Assembly (NCBI RefSeq): GCF_014207095.1
Contig: NZ_JACHBG010000019.1
Span: 46,611-110,610, forward strand
Source of the DNA: Martinezella lusitana
Lineage (GTDB): Bacteria; Pseudomonadota; Alphaproteobacteria; Rhizobiales; Rhizobiaceae
Length of the DNA: 64,000 nucleotides
Direction: 5' to 3'
A model generated the notes under the pieces. The model made no database searches. It was not told the origin of the DNA and was given only the letters and a program-made list of their open reading frames with translations. Position 1 is the first letter of the stretch. Each line of letters starts with the position of its first letter. A program made the translations under genes and the position numbers. Shown here piece after piece: positions 25,919 to 35,037 of this stretch.

Positions 25919-27190
25919 ATGACCCTGACCGAGCGCAAGAATGCCGCCATTTCTCGCGGTGTCGGCATGATGACGCAGATCTATGCCGATCGTGCCGAAA
26001 ATTCCGAGATCTGGGATAAAGAAGGGCGCCGCTACATCGATTTTGCCTCCGGCATCGCGGTGGTGAATACCGGCCATCGCCATCCCCGCGTCATCGCCGC
26101 CGTCAAGGAGCAGTTGGATCGCTTCACGCATACCTGCCATCAGGTCGTGCCCTATGAGAACTATGTCCATCTGGCCGAACGGCTGAACGCGATCGTTCCC
26201 GGCGATTTCGCCAAGAAGACGATCTTCGTGACGACGGGTGCTGAAGCGGTCGAAAACGCCATCAAGATCGCCCGCGCCGCCACGGGCCGCGCCGCCATCA
26301 TCGCCTTTGGCGGCGGCTTCCATGGCCGTACCTTCATGGGCATGGCGCTGACCGGCAAGGTGGCGCCCTACAAGATCGGCTTCGGCCCGATGCCGGGCGA
26401 CGTCTTCCATGCTCCCTTCCCTGTGCCGCTGCATGGCGTCAGCGTCGAACAATCGCTGGCGACACTGAAGAAGCTCTTTGCTGCCGATGTCGATCCGCAG
26501 CGCGTGGCCGCGATCATCCTCGAGCCCGTCCAGGGCGAAGGCGGCTTCTATCCGGCGCCCTCAGCCTTCATGAAGGCGCTGCGCGAGATCTGCGACCAGC
26601 ACGGCATTCTCTTGATCGCCGACGAAGTGCAGACCGGCTTTGCACGTACCGGCAAGATGTTTGCGATGGATCACCATGAGGTGGCCGCCGATCTCGTCAC
26701 CATGGCGAAAAGCCTTGCCGGCGGCTTCCCGCTGGCCGCCGTCACCGGCCGCGCCGAAGTGATGGATGCACCCGGTCCGGGCGGCCTCGGCGGCACCTAT
26801 GGCGGCAATCCGCTCGGCATCGCCGCTGCTCACGCCGTACTGGACGTCATCGCCGACGAAGGTCTGTGCGACCGCGCCAACCAGCTCGGCTCGCGCCTGA
26901 AGCAACGATTGGAATCGCTGCGCGACAAGGTGCCCGAGATCGTCGACATCCGCGGCCCCGGCTTCATGAATGCGGTCGAATTCAACGATGCGACGACGAA
27001 ACTGCCGAGCGCGGATTTCACCAACAAGGTGCGGCTGATCGCGCTCGACAAGGGGCTGATCCTTTTGACCTGCGGCGTCCACGGCAATGTCATCCGCTTC
27101 CTGTCGCCGATCACCATTCAGGACAACGTGTTCAGCGAGGCGCTCGATATTCTCGAGGCATCTTTGCTTAAAGCCAGCGCCGGCCGCTGA
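25919..27190 (+). CDS. gabT: 4-aminobutyrate aminotransferase
   Basis: A 423-residue class III PLP aminotransferase that transfers the amino group of GABA to 2-oxoglutarate, giving succinate semialdehyde. Motifs are FVTTGAEAVENAIKIARAAT, GGGFHGRT, LIADEVQTGFARTGKM and the PLP Lys at about residue 264 (MAKSLAGGFPLAAV). The start MTLTERKNAAI (25919) follows CTGGGAG. An upstream in-frame start would put 28 poor residues over the operator. It is followed by gabD 75 bases later. 5-aminovalerate is a possible alternative substrate. Confidence 0.93.
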   Translation: MTLTERKNAAISRGVGMMTQIYADRAENSEIWDKEGRRYIDFASGIAVVNTGHRHPRVIAAVKEQLDRFTHTCHQVVPYENYVHLAERLNAIVPGDFAKKTIFVTTGAEAVENAIKIARAATGRAAIIAFGGGFHGRTFMGMALTGKVAPYKIGFGPMPGDVFHAPFPVPLHGVSVEQSLATLKKLFAADVDPQRVAAIILEPVQGEGGFYPAPSAFMKALREICDQHGILLIADEVQTGFARTGKMFAMDHHEVAADLVTMAKSLAGGFPLAAVTGRAEVMDAPGPGGLGGTYGGNPLGIAAAHAVLDVIADEGLCDRANQLGSRLKQRLESLRDKVPEIVDIRGPGFMNAVEFNDATTKLPSADFTNKVRLIALDKGLILLTCGVHGNVIRFLSPITIQDNVFSEALDILEASLLKASAGR

Positions 27191-27265
27191 CCGCACCAGA
27201 TCCTGTGATCCATTTTACGATCCGCCCGTGCGGCATGCCGGGCGAAAACTGTCGGAGTGCATAGC

Positions 27266-28747
27266 ATGTCCTTTACAACAGCAATGACCAAGCATGTGCC
27301 ATTCTCCTCGCGCTTCCTGCGGGCCGCCGGCTATATCAACGGCGCCTGGACGGCGGGTGGTGCGACGAAGACCTTCGATGTCATCAATCCCGCCACCGGC
27401 GAAGTGCTCGCCAGCCTCCCCGAAATGGGTGTTGCCGAGACGACTGCCGCGATCGACGCCGCCTATGCGGCGCAGGCGGCCTGGGCCGGACGCCCGGCCA
27501 AGGAACGCTCCGTCATCCTGCGCAAGTGGTTCGATCTGATGGTCGCCAATGCCGATGAGCTGGCCAACATCCTGACGGCCGAAATGGGCAAGCCGCTGCC
27601 GGAAGCGAGAGGCGAGATCCTCTACGCCGCGTCCTATGTCGAATGGTATGCCGAAGAAGCCAAGCGCATCTACGGCGAAACCATCCCGGCGCCTTCCAAC
27701 GACAAGCGCATGATCGTCATCAAGCAGCCAGTCGGTGTCGTCGGCACGATCACGCCCTGGAACTTCCCGGCCGCAATGATCGCCCGCAAGATCGCACCGG
27801 CGCTCGCCGTCGGTTGCACGATCGTCTCGAAGCCGGCCGAGCAGACGCCGCTGACGGCGATTGCGCTTGCAGTTCTTGCCGAGGAAGCAGGCATCCCAGC
27901 CGGCGTCTTCAACGTCATCGTCGGCACGGACGGCCCGGCGATCGGCCGCGAGCTTTGCGGCAATCCGAAGGTGCGCAAGATCAGCTTCACCGGCTCGACC
28001 GAAGTCGGCCGCATCCTGATGCGCCAGTGCGCCGACCAGATCAAGAAGGTCAGCCTCGAGCTCGGCGGCAATGCGCCCTTCATCGTCTTTGACGATGCCG
28101 ATCTCGACGCCGCCGTCGAAGGTGCCTTGGCTTCGAAATATCGCAATGCCGGCCAGACCTGCGTCTGCGCCAACCGAATCTATGTCCAGTCCAATGTCTA
28201 TGATGCCTTCGCTGCCAAGCTTGCGGCCAAGGTCTCGGCGCTTTCCGTCGGAGACGGCTTCAGGCCGGGCGTCACCATCGGGCCGCTGATCGATGAGCAG
28301 GGGGTGGCCAAGGCGGAAGACCATGTGAGGGATGCGGTATCGAAGGGCGCGCGGATCCTGCTCGGCGGCAAGCGTATTGAAGGTCCCGGCACCTTCTTCG
28401 CGCCGACCATTCTGACCGGTATCGACCGGACGATGAAGGTCGCCCGCGAGGAAACCTTCGGCCCGGTCGCGCCGCTCTTCCGCTTCGAATCGGTCGAGGA
28501 TGTCATCGCGCAGGCGAACGATACGGAATTCGGCCTTGCCGCCTATTTCTTCGCCGGCGACCTGAAAAAGGTCTGGCGGGTGGCAGAGGCGCTGGAATAC
28601 GGCATGGTCGGCATCAATACCGGCATCATGTCGTCGGAGACCGCGCCGTTCGGCGGCATCAAGCAATCCGGCCTTGGCCGCGAAGGCTCGCGCCATGGCG
28701 CCGACGACTACCTGGAAATGAAGTATCTCTGCATTGGCAACGTATAG
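27266..28747 (+). CDS. gabD: Succinate-semialdehyde dehydrogenase (NADP+)
   Basis: A 493-residue aldehyde dehydrogenase completing the GABA shunt by oxidising succinate semialdehyde to succinate. Motifs are ITPWNFPAAMIARKIAPAL, the Rossmann FTGSTEVGRILM, the catalytic Glu in LELGGNAPFIVFDDADLD and the catalytic Cys at about residue 299 in NAGQTCVCANR. The nearby second Cys (CVC) matches the GabD redox pair. The ATG at 27266 has CGGAG 8 bases upstream. It forms an operon with gabT, and the pair explains the nearby cupin-type regulator. Confidence 0.95.
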   Translation: MSFTTAMTKHVPFSSRFLRAAGYINGAWTAGGATKTFDVINPATGEVLASLPEMGVAETTAAIDAAYAAQAAWAGRPAKERSVILRKWFDLMVANADELANILTAEMGKPLPEARGEILYAASYVEWYAEEAKRIYGETIPAPSNDKRMIVIKQPVGVVGTITPWNFPAAMIARKIAPALAVGCTIVSKPAEQTPLTAIALAVLAEEAGIPAGVFNVIVGTDGPAIGRELCGNPKVRKISFTGSTEVGRILMRQCADQIKKVSLELGGNAPFIVFDDADLDAAVEGALASKYRNAGQTCVCANRIYVQSNVYDAFAAKLAAKVSALSVGDGFRPGVTIGPLIDEQGVAKAEDHVRDAVSKGARILLGGKRIEGPGTFFAPTILTGIDRTMKVAREETFGPVAPLFRFESVEDVIAQANDTEFGLAAYFFAGDLKKVWRVAEALEYGMVGINTGIMSSETAPFGGIKQSGLGREGSRHGADDYLEMKYLCIGNV

Positions 28748-28855
28748 CCGGCAAATCAGCATCCCCGGCAAGGAGGTGCAGCAGCTTTGCATCTGAAATG
28801 CATAAGAAAACAGGAGGATGGAGGGTTTCCGCAATTCAAGGAAAGCGGAAACTCT

Positions 28856-29629
28856 TCAGGTTGACGTAATGCTGATGCGGCCCTGCCATAACCGCGCCGC
28901 AGTCAACTTACCCGTGCGAAAAGCACCGGTATCGAGATTGAGCCGGAGGCCGTGGGCATCGACCTGGGCGATCGGCGTATGGCCGTGCACGATAAGCTTA
29001 GGCAGCGGCTGCGCAGTATCGAAGAAACGAGAGCGGATGAAGACGAGATCGTGGTCCTGCTGATCCGCAATCGAACGATCCGGATCAATGCCGGCATGGA
29101 CGAACAAGGCTTGCGGCGTATCCAGCATGATCGGCAAACGCCGCAGGAAATTGATGTGATCGTCGGGTAGCCAAGTTCGCAGGAAGGTGTCGAGTTTCTT
29201 CTGGCTCGGATATTGCTGCCGCAATGTCGGGATATCCGCACCATAGGACGCAAGAGTGGCATCGCCCCCGAGCGCTATCCAGTCATCCAGAGATATCTCG
29301 CCATCGATATAGGCAAGCATCTCCATTTCATGATTTCCCGTCAGGCAGATGCGATCGAAGCCCTTAGGCGGCGGCGCCATCAGCCGGCCGACGACCTGGG
29401 CCGAGGCAGGGCCGCGATCGATATAGTCTCCCAGCATGACGATAAGCTTGCGCCCCGGAAGTCCCGCAGCGTCGGCGACGATTTTACGTTCCAGTGCGCT
29501 CAGAAGGTCGTAGCGGCCATGAACGTCGCCGATGACATAGGTGGGCATATCGAGATTTTCGAGCCGTTCGCGAGCCCGGCGATGGCCGAAACCAAGAGCC
29601 ATCCTTTCGCGTATCCTAGCTGCCGACAT
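28856..29629 (-). CDS. Metallophosphoesterase, PrpA/ApaH-like
   Basis: A 257-residue calcineurin-like phosphatase of the serine/threonine protein phosphatase or diadenosine tetraphosphatase type. Metal-binding motifs in order are VIGDVHGRYDLL (D-x-H), MLGDYIDRGPAS (GDxxDRG), LTGNHEME (GNHE) and IVHGHTPI (GHT). The start MSAARIRERM (29629) has AAGGGAGTTT just upstream. A longer frame reaching 29809 was not accepted. Protein phosphatase activity is as likely as nucleotide hydrolysis. Confidence 0.9.
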   Translation of the reverse strand: MSAARIRERMALGFGHRRARERLENLDMPTYVIGDVHGRYDLLSALERKIVADAAGLPGRKLIVMLGDYIDRGPASAQVVGRLMAPPPKGFDRICLTGNHEMEMLAYIDGEISLDDWIALGGDATLASYGADIPTLRQQYPSQKKLDTFLRTWLPDDHINFLRRLPIMLDTPQALFVHAGIDPDRSIADQQDHDLVFIRSRFFDTAQPLPKLIVHGHTPIAQVDAHGLRLNLDTGAFRTGKLTAARLWQGRISITST

Positions 29630-30016
29630 AAAACTCCCTTTCGAGCATATACCCCGAGACGCCTTGGCAATCTCTGTAAGAGAACTCAAAAGCGACGATT
29701 CTGTGCCGAGAAGCAGGAATCGACGCCCACAGGCGGTATCGCGACCGATTGGAGTATGCGGTACCGGGTTGCCTTGCGGCAAAGCGCCTCGAACAACGCC
29801 TTTATGCATGGAGAAAGTTGACAGGGAGTATCCGCAATTCTATCGCGCTTGAGAGCCTGACGGGAGAAAGGCCGATCGCCCGGATTGCAGACCCCGGTAT
29901 ATATTCTCGCTATTCCGGCACCGGCGGCGCCGGAGCGGCATTCCGCTGGAATGGATCAACCCCTAGCCCGGAGCGTCGATCTTCGATGTCGGCTGTAACT
30001 TTATCGTGAAGTTTTG
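29630..30016. promoter_or_regulatory. Intergenic region, phosphatase / copD-like gene
   Basis: A 387-base gap between divergent genes with no convincing frame. A TTGACA hexamer (29818-29823) followed after 17 bases by TATCGC (29841-29846) is a possible sigma-70-like promoter for the copD-like gene. A TATATTCTCGC stretch lies near 29900. No operator was recognised. Confidence 0.4.
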
Positions 30017-30901
30017 ATGAACCCTACCGTTGTGCTGGAACTCTGCCGCTTCTTTCACGGTGCATCGCTGATGCTGCTGTGGGGTGCCTGCGCCTATCTC
30101 TGCCTTTTGGTGCCAAGCACGCTCGCCGACACTGTCTGGCGCTTGTTGGCGAGGCCGTTTTTCCTGATCGCCGTGATCGCTGCCCTGACGATGCTGATCT
30201 CCCTGCCGGCGGCAACGGCCCTTATCGGAAGTGGCTGGAGCGACGGGCTTGATATCGGCATCGTCCGCGACGTCCTTCTCGACACGACGGTTGGCCAAGC
30301 GTGGCAGGCGCAGGCGATTGCAGCCGTGCTGATGCTTTCAGCCTTCCTGCTGCCGGAAAACCGTCGTCGCCTTGGTTTGGCATGGGCGTCCGGCTTTGGG
30401 CTGGCAGCGCTTTCCCTCACCGGTCATGCTTCCATGCTGGAAGGCTGGCTACGCCAGGTCCATCGCGCCAACGACGTTTTCCATGTACTGATGGGCGGCG
30501 GCTGGCTGGGAGCGCTGGTGCCGCTGATCTCGATTTTGCGGCTTCTCGACAGGCCGGAATGCAAGGTGGATTCGCGGCGTGCGTTGCGCCGGTTCTCCAC
30601 CGTCGGACACTGGGCCGTTGCCCTTGTCATCCTGTCGGGCATCGTCAACACCATGCTGATCCTGAAGCGGCTGCCGACGGACTGGTCTTCGCCCTACCAG
30701 AGGCTGCTTGCCATCAAGATCGCACTGGTCGCAGGCATGGCGCTTCTGGCCATCGTCAATCGTTATGTCTTCGTGCCCTGGATCGGTAGAAATCCGCGCC
30801 GCGCCTTGCGAGCACTCCGGCTTGGCAGCATCGCCGAGATCGTCATCGGGGTTGCCGTTATCGGTCTTGTTGCCGTCTTCGGTATGATGGAGCCGGTGTA
30901 G
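30017..30901 (+). CDS. Copper resistance protein CopD-like membrane protein
   Basis: A 294-residue protein with about eight membrane segments, matching the CopD/PcoD family of copper-importing or copper-handling inner-membrane proteins. Conserved features are ELCRFFHGASLMLLWGA near the N terminus, LTGHASMLEGW, LMGGGWLGALVPL, RRFSTVGHWAVALVILSGIVNT and KIALVAGMALLAIVNRYV. A TTG triplet immediately precedes the ATG at 30017 in frame, and the ATG is preferred. No copC partner is visible in the window. Confidence 0.88.
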   Translation: MNPTVVLELCRFFHGASLMLLWGACAYLCLLVPSTLADTVWRLLARPFFLIAVIAALTMLISLPAATALIGSGWSDGLDIGIVRDVLLDTTVGQAWQAQAIAAVLMLSAFLLPENRRRLGLAWASGFGLAALSLTGHASMLEGWLRQVHRANDVFHVLMGGGWLGALVPLISILRLLDRPECKVDSRRALRRFSTVGHWAVALVILSGIVNTMLILKRLPTDWSSPYQRLLAIKIALVAGMALLAIVNRYVFVPWIGRNPRRALRALRLGSIAEIVIGVAVIGLVAVFGMMEPV

Positions 30902-30923
30902 AACCTGAAGCTTTCCGGAAGGC

Positions 30924-31694
30924 CTAGCCGCCAAGCGACTTGATCACCGCACGAACGGCAGCGGCATCACTGGTCGCCGGCCTGTATTCCAGCCCGACCC
31001 TGCCGCGATAGCCTTGGGCAAACAACCAATCGAGCCGCTCCCGAAGGTCAATCCGGCCAGTGCCGGGGTCGCCGCGGCCGGGGTGGTCGGCAACATGGAG
31101 ATGCACGATCCGGTCGATCCGATCGGCAACGACTTCCTGCGTGTTTTCGCCCATGACGGCCGAATGATAGAGATCATAGACGATGCCGATTTCAGGACGG
31201 CCGACTTCGTCGACGATATCCAGACCTTCAGCGGTCGAAGAGAGATAGTAGCCTACATGGTCGATCTTGGTGTTCAGCGGCTCAAGGCCGAGTCGGACGC
31301 CGGATCCCTTCAGAATATCCGCGCCGGCGGTAAGAGTCTCGATCAATGACGCCCGCTGCTCCGCGCGTGAAAACTCCGGTAAATCATCGCCGGCCTGCGC
31401 AATCAAGACGGACGCTCCGAGGCGCTGCGCCACGGCGACGGACTGGTGCAGACCTTCCAGCCAGGCTTCTTTGTTTGCCGGATTCGTAAGTGCGATCATC
31501 GGCTCGGCGACCATGCCGGAGACCGCGATACCCGTCTCGGCAACGGCGGTTGCGATTGCACCAAGATCCTTGTTCCGCCAGTGCCAGAATTCGATCGCGG
31601 CCACACCCGCCTCATGCGCTCGCCGAATACGATCCGCAAAGGCATCGCCGTCGCGCGCAAACAACCACTCGATACAAGCCGAAAACTGCCGCAT
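30924..31694 (-). CDS. Hydroxypyruvate isomerase-like TIM-barrel protein
   Basis: A 256-residue xylose-isomerase-like TIM barrel of the hydroxypyruvate isomerase/OtnI group. Likely metal ligands are the Glu in LEPLNTKIDHVGYYL, Asp and His in YDLYHSAVMG, and Glu in GLEYRP; HLHVADHPGRGDPGTG is a family signature. The start at 31694 follows GGGAGGAGATTT, a very strong ribosome site, while a 38-residue upstream extension lacks one. The substrate could be hydroxypyruvate or another keto-sugar acid. It points away from the sugar ABC operon, next to its AraC regulator. Confidence 0.87.
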   Translation of the reverse strand: MRQFSACIEWLFARDGDAFADRIRRAHEAGVAAIEFWHWRNKDLGAIATAVAETGIAVSGMVAEPMIALTNPANKEAWLEGLHQSVAVAQRLGASVLIAQAGDDLPEFSRAEQRASLIETLTAGADILKGSGVRLGLEPLNTKIDHVGYYLSSTAEGLDIVDEVGRPEIGIVYDLYHSAVMGENTQEVVADRIDRIVHLHVADHPGRGDPGTGRIDLRERLDWLFAQGYRGRVGLEYRPATSDAAAVRAVIKSLGG

Positions 31695-31755
31695 TGAAAT
31701 CTCCTCCCACATTGTCATCAGCAATGCTCGGGATCGGCAGCAACCGCAAGGGGTC

Positions 31756-32697
31756 TCAGCGCTGAACCTGCGGAGGGCGTCTAATGGAAGATTCGAGGGC
31801 TTCCACATTCATCGCGGAAAGCACGCGCATGTCGCGGCGAAAATCGGAAGGCGTCATGCCGGCAATGTGGCGGAAAGACTTGTTGAAGGCGCTGATCGAG
31901 CCGAAGCCGCTGTCCATGGCGACCTGCAACACATTGGCGCCGTCGCGCATCAGCATCGCCTGGGCACGAGAAAGGCGCAGCAGGTTCACATACTTCGCAA
32001 GCGTCATGCCTGTCGATTTCTTGAAGAGGTTCATGGCATATTTCGGATGAAGGCGCGCAGCCTTGGCGATATCGACGGTATCGATGTCGTCCAGGAAATT
32101 CTCGGCGATGAAGTCGCACATTCTGGCCAGGCTGCGAGAGGATTGCGGATGGGCCTGTTCGTTCGTCAGGCCCTCTTCCTTCTCCGGCATCATGCGATAA
32201 GGCTCGAAAGCGATGCGCTCCAACCGCAGGAGCAGTTCGGCAACGGCATGCTCGGCCTTGGCCCCGTCATCCGACATGACATAACGGTACCAGCGCGCGA
32301 AATTCTCGTCATCGGCGGCATCGGTTGCCGAACTTATTAGCGTCTGTCCGCGAATGAGGCGGCCGGAGATGTCGAGCGGCAGACGCAGCCGGAAGAAATG
32401 GACGAGCGGCAGATGCGCGCCCGCATAGATCGCGTCTTCTGACAGTTCATCAAGCTGGTGCGGCTGGCCACCCCAGAAAAGGCAAATCTCCCCTGCCCTC
32501 AGAGTAAGCTCGTGATCGCCTATACGGTAGTGCACGGTGCCGCGCACGATGTAGTTCACCTCCACCTGCGCATGCCAATGCGGCTTTGCCATCGGCAGCG
32601 GATGGTTGTGGAACATCTGCAGGAACGTCGGAAGCCCTTCGACGCTGCTTGCGCCCGGCTGATAGACCGCTCTTTGACCCACCTTACTTTTCGCCAA
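31756..32697 (-). CDS. AraC family regulator with cupin sensing domain
   Basis: A 313-residue regulator. Residues 30-110 form a cupin (PHWHAQVEVNYIVRGTVHYRIG, LRAGEICLFWGGQPHQL), which probably binds a sugar. Residues 195-295 hold the two AraC helix-turn-helix motifs (IDTVDIAKAARLHPKYAMNLFKKSTGMTL and VLQVAMDSGFGSISAFNKSFRHIAGMTPSDFR). It is divergent from the sugar ABC operon starting at 32790, whose activator it probably is. Confidence 0.92.
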   Translation of the reverse strand: MAKSKVGQRAVYQPGASSVEGLPTFLQMFHNHPLPMAKPHWHAQVEVNYIVRGTVHYRIGDHELTLRAGEICLFWGGQPHQLDELSEDAIYAGAHLPLVHFFRLRLPLDISGRLIRGQTLISSATDAADDENFARWYRYVMSDDGAKAEHAVAELLLRLERIAFEPYRMMPEKEEGLTNEQAHPQSSRSLARMCDFIAENFLDDIDTVDIAKAARLHPKYAMNLFKKSTGMTLAKYVNLLRLSRAQAMLMRDGANVLQVAMDSGFGSISAFNKSFRHIAGMTPSDFRRDMRVLSAMNVEALESSIRRPPQVQR

Positions 32698-32789
32698 GTC
32701 GATGTTCCCTTTTTAGGAGACAGAAGCGTACCTGAAGCTAATTTAAGCGCGTTCGCTAGCGGACAGCAATTGAAAAGGGAGGATTTTCA
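32698..32789. promoter_or_regulatory. AraC-ABC operon divergent control region
   Basis: The 92-base gap must contain both promoters and the AraC-type operator. The AT-rich GCTAATTTAAGCGC segment (32738-32751) and the ribosome site AAAAGGGAGGATTT just before the binding-protein gene are visible. No repeated half-site could be fixed. Confidence 0.45.
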
Positions 32790-34064
32790 ATGCGTTTAAA
32801 ACTTGCTGGAGCGACTGCGCTTGCCGCTTTGCTCGCTTCCGGTTCTGCCTATGCAGAACAGACGACCATTACAGTCTGGAGCTGGAACATCGCCGCGTCG
32901 GCGCTGAAGTCCACGGTGGAGGGGTTCAATAAGAAATATCCGGATATCAAGGTCGATGTGCAGGACATCGGCAACCCCCAAGTCTTCGACAAGATGCTGG
33001 CTGCCTGCGCCGCCGGCGGCGACGGCCTGCCCGATGTCATGTCGATCGAAAACCACAAGGCTTCGATCTTCTGGAATCGCTTCCCGGACTGCCTGACCGA
33101 TCTGACGAAGCTAGGCTACAACGACAGCCTCAAGAAGCAGTTCCCGGATTTCAAGCGGGCAGAGCTTGAGGTCGGCGCCGCCGCCTATGCGATGCCGTGG
33201 GATTCCGGCCCGGTCACGATGTTCTACCGTCGCGACATGTATGAAAAAGCCGGCGTCGATCCGGCAACGGTCAAGACCTGGGACGATTTCATTGCAGCCG
33301 GCAAGAAGATCTCCGCCGCAAATCCCGGTGTGATCATGGCGCAGGCCGATCTCAACGGTGACACCGAATGGTTCCGTATGCTTGCCAACGAGCAGGGCTG
33401 CGGCTATTTCTCGGACGACAGCCAGAGCATCACTGTCAACCAGCCGGCCTGCGTCAAGGCCCTGGACAAGGTGAAGGCAATCAAGGACGCGGGCCTGCTG
33501 AGCGCTGCGAACTGGAACGAGAAAATCCAGGCGAACACTGCAAGCAAGGTGGCATCGCAGCTCTATGGCGGCTGGTATGAAGGCACCGTCCGCTCCACCT
33601 CGCCGGATCTCGCCGGCAAATGGGGCGTCTATCCGATGCCGAGCATGACGGCTGACGGCCCTCATGCTGCCAATCTCGGCGGTTCTTCGCTGGCGATCGC
33701 AAACGGCTCGAAGAACAAGGAAGCCGCCTGGAAGTACCTGGAATACACGCTCGGCACCAATGAGGGCCAGGTGACGATGCTGAAATCCTTCGGCCTCGTG
33801 CCGTCGCTGCTGACCGCGGTTCAGGATCCCTTCGTCAACCAGCCGCAGCCCTATTGGGGTGGCCAGAAAATCTGGACCGATATCCTCGCCACCCTGCCGA
33901 AGATCCGCCCGAACCCCGGCACGCCGTACTTCAGCGACGCTGACGAAGTCATCAAGGCGGTACAGACGAAGTACCTCGCCGGTGGATATCCGAACGGCAA
34001 GGCAGCGCTTGACGACGCGGCCCAGCAGATCGCCTCGGCGACAGGTCTGCCGCTCGCGAAATGA
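32790..34064 (+). CDS. Sugar ABC transporter substrate-binding protein (LacE-like)
   Basis: A 424-residue periplasmic family-1 solute-binding protein with signal peptide MRLKLAGATALAALLASGSAYA. The start of the mature protein (TITVWSWNIAASALKSTVEGFNKKYPDIKV) and the later AMPWDSGPVTMFYRRDMYEKAG stretch are typical of CUT1 sugar binders. The downstream permeases and ATPase resemble the Agrobacterium LacEFGK lactose/arabinose-type system. The ligand cannot be assigned from sequence. Confidence 0.9.
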   Translation: MRLKLAGATALAALLASGSAYAEQTTITVWSWNIAASALKSTVEGFNKKYPDIKVDVQDIGNPQVFDKMLAACAAGGDGLPDVMSIENHKASIFWNRFPDCLTDLTKLGYNDSLKKQFPDFKRAELEVGAAAYAMPWDSGPVTMFYRRDMYEKAGVDPATVKTWDDFIAAGKKISAANPGVIMAQADLNGDTEWFRMLANEQGCGYFSDDSQSITVNQPACVKALDKVKAIKDAGLLSAANWNEKIQANTASKVASQLYGGWYEGTVRSTSPDLAGKWGVYPMPSMTADGPHAANLGGSSLAIANGSKNKEAAWKYLEYTLGTNEGQVTMLKSFGLVPSLLTAVQDPFVNQPQPYWGGQKIWTDILATLPKIRPNPGTPYFSDADEVIKAVQTKYLAGGYPNGKAALDDAAQQIASATGLPLAK

Positions 34065-34100
34065 GTGACACTGCCGGGCGCGCATCCCAAGCCGCGCCCG

Positions 34101-34133
34101 GCATCCCCGCCGCCCCTTCGGCGGCGGGGATGC
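34101..34133 (+). ncRNA. Stable hairpin between binding-protein and permease genes
   Basis: A perfect 14-bp stem (34101-34114 with 34120-34133) with a 5-base loop CCTTC and no T-run lies between the binding-protein gene and the first permease gene. Such hairpins after binding-protein genes (as at malE-malF) protect the upstream mRNA, so the binding protein is made in excess. This role is inferred. Confidence 0.7.
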
Positions 34134-34176
34134 GACGTCACGTGTCACTTCACTGCGCATAAAGGAGGAGGCTTTC

Positions 34177-35037
34177 ATGCGGCTGCAGAACCGGAGCGCC
34201 TATGCGTTTCTTGCGCCCTATCTTCTGGTGTTTACGGCCTTCTGGGTGTGGCCGATCATCGATTCGTTCCTGATTTCGTTCCAGAACACCCGCGTCAATC
34301 CTTGGACGTTCAACCTGCCGCTCAATTGGGGGCGCTTGTTCGGCGACCCAGCCTTCTATAACGCGCTTCAAAACACGCTTATCATCCTGATCGTCCAGGT
34401 CCCCGTCATGATCACGCTCGCCACGGTCATGGCAGTGCTGCTGAATTCACCCCTGCTCAAGGCGCGCGGCATTTTCCGTTTCGCCTTCTTCGCACCCGTC
34501 GTCGTTGGCGAAGTTGCTTATGCAGCCGTCTTCCGCCTGATGTTCAATGTCGATTTCGGCATCATCAACAAGCTGCTCGGCGGTGTCGGCATTTCGCCGG
34601 TGTCGTGGTTTGCCGACTCTCATGCCGCCATGGTTCTTATCATCATAGCCGTCACCTGGCGCTGGGCCGGATACAACGCCATTATCATTCTTTCCGGGTT
34701 GCAATCGATCCCCGAGGATGTCTACGAGGCCGCGACGCTCGACCGTGTCAACCGCTTCCAGCAGTTCATCCATATCACCCTGCCGCTCTTGAAGCCGATC
34801 ATTCTGTTCTGCGTGGTCCTGTCCGTCATCGGCACCATGCAGCTCTTCACCGAACCATATCTGATCACCAACAGGGGTGGCCCCGGCGGCGGGACGGAGA
34901 CGCTCGGCCTGTTGCTTTATCGCCAGGCCTTCCAGTCGACCAACTTCGGCTATGCCTCGGCGATCGCCTACACGATGGCGGCACTCGCGGTGGTCATCTC
35001 TCTTCTCAATCTCTGGGTGGGGCGTGAAGCGAAATGA
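34177..35037 (+). CDS. Sugar ABC transporter permease 1 (LacF-like)
   Basis: A 286-residue inner-membrane permease with six predicted helices (start AYAFLAPYLLVFTAFWVWPIIDSF). The EAA loop reads YEAATLDRVNRFQQFIHITLPLLKP, the coupling helix contacting the ATPase. It overlaps the next permease by 4 bases (ATGA), showing translational coupling. An AAAGGAGGAGG ribosome site precedes the ATG. Confidence 0.94.
   Translation: MRLQNRSAYAFLAPYLLVFTAFWVWPIIDSFLISFQNTRVNPWTFNLPLNWGRLFGDPAFYNALQNTLIILIVQVPVMITLATVMAVLLNSPLLKARGIFRFAFFAPVVVGEVAYAAVFRLMFNVDFGIINKLLGGVGISPVSWFADSHAAMVLIIIAVTWRWAGYNAIIILSGLQSIPEDVYEAATLDRVNRFQQFIHITLPLLKPIILFCVVLSVIGTMQLFTEPYLITNRGGPGGGTETLGLLLYRQAFQSTNFGYASAIAYTMAALAVVISLLNLWVGREAK

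Noticed and set aside
27215..28834. 539-residue minus-strand frame opposite gabD
   Set aside because: Antisense shadow of a canonical dehydrogenase gene with no domain in the translation.
29630..29809. 60-residue N-terminal extension of the metallophosphoesterase
   Set aside because: It lacks family similarity, and a good ribosome site precedes the internal ATG at 29629.
30449..30934. Minus-strand 161-residue frame opposite the copD-like gene
   Set aside because: Antisense shadow rich in Asp/Arg/Gln with no start signal, against a convincing membrane protein.
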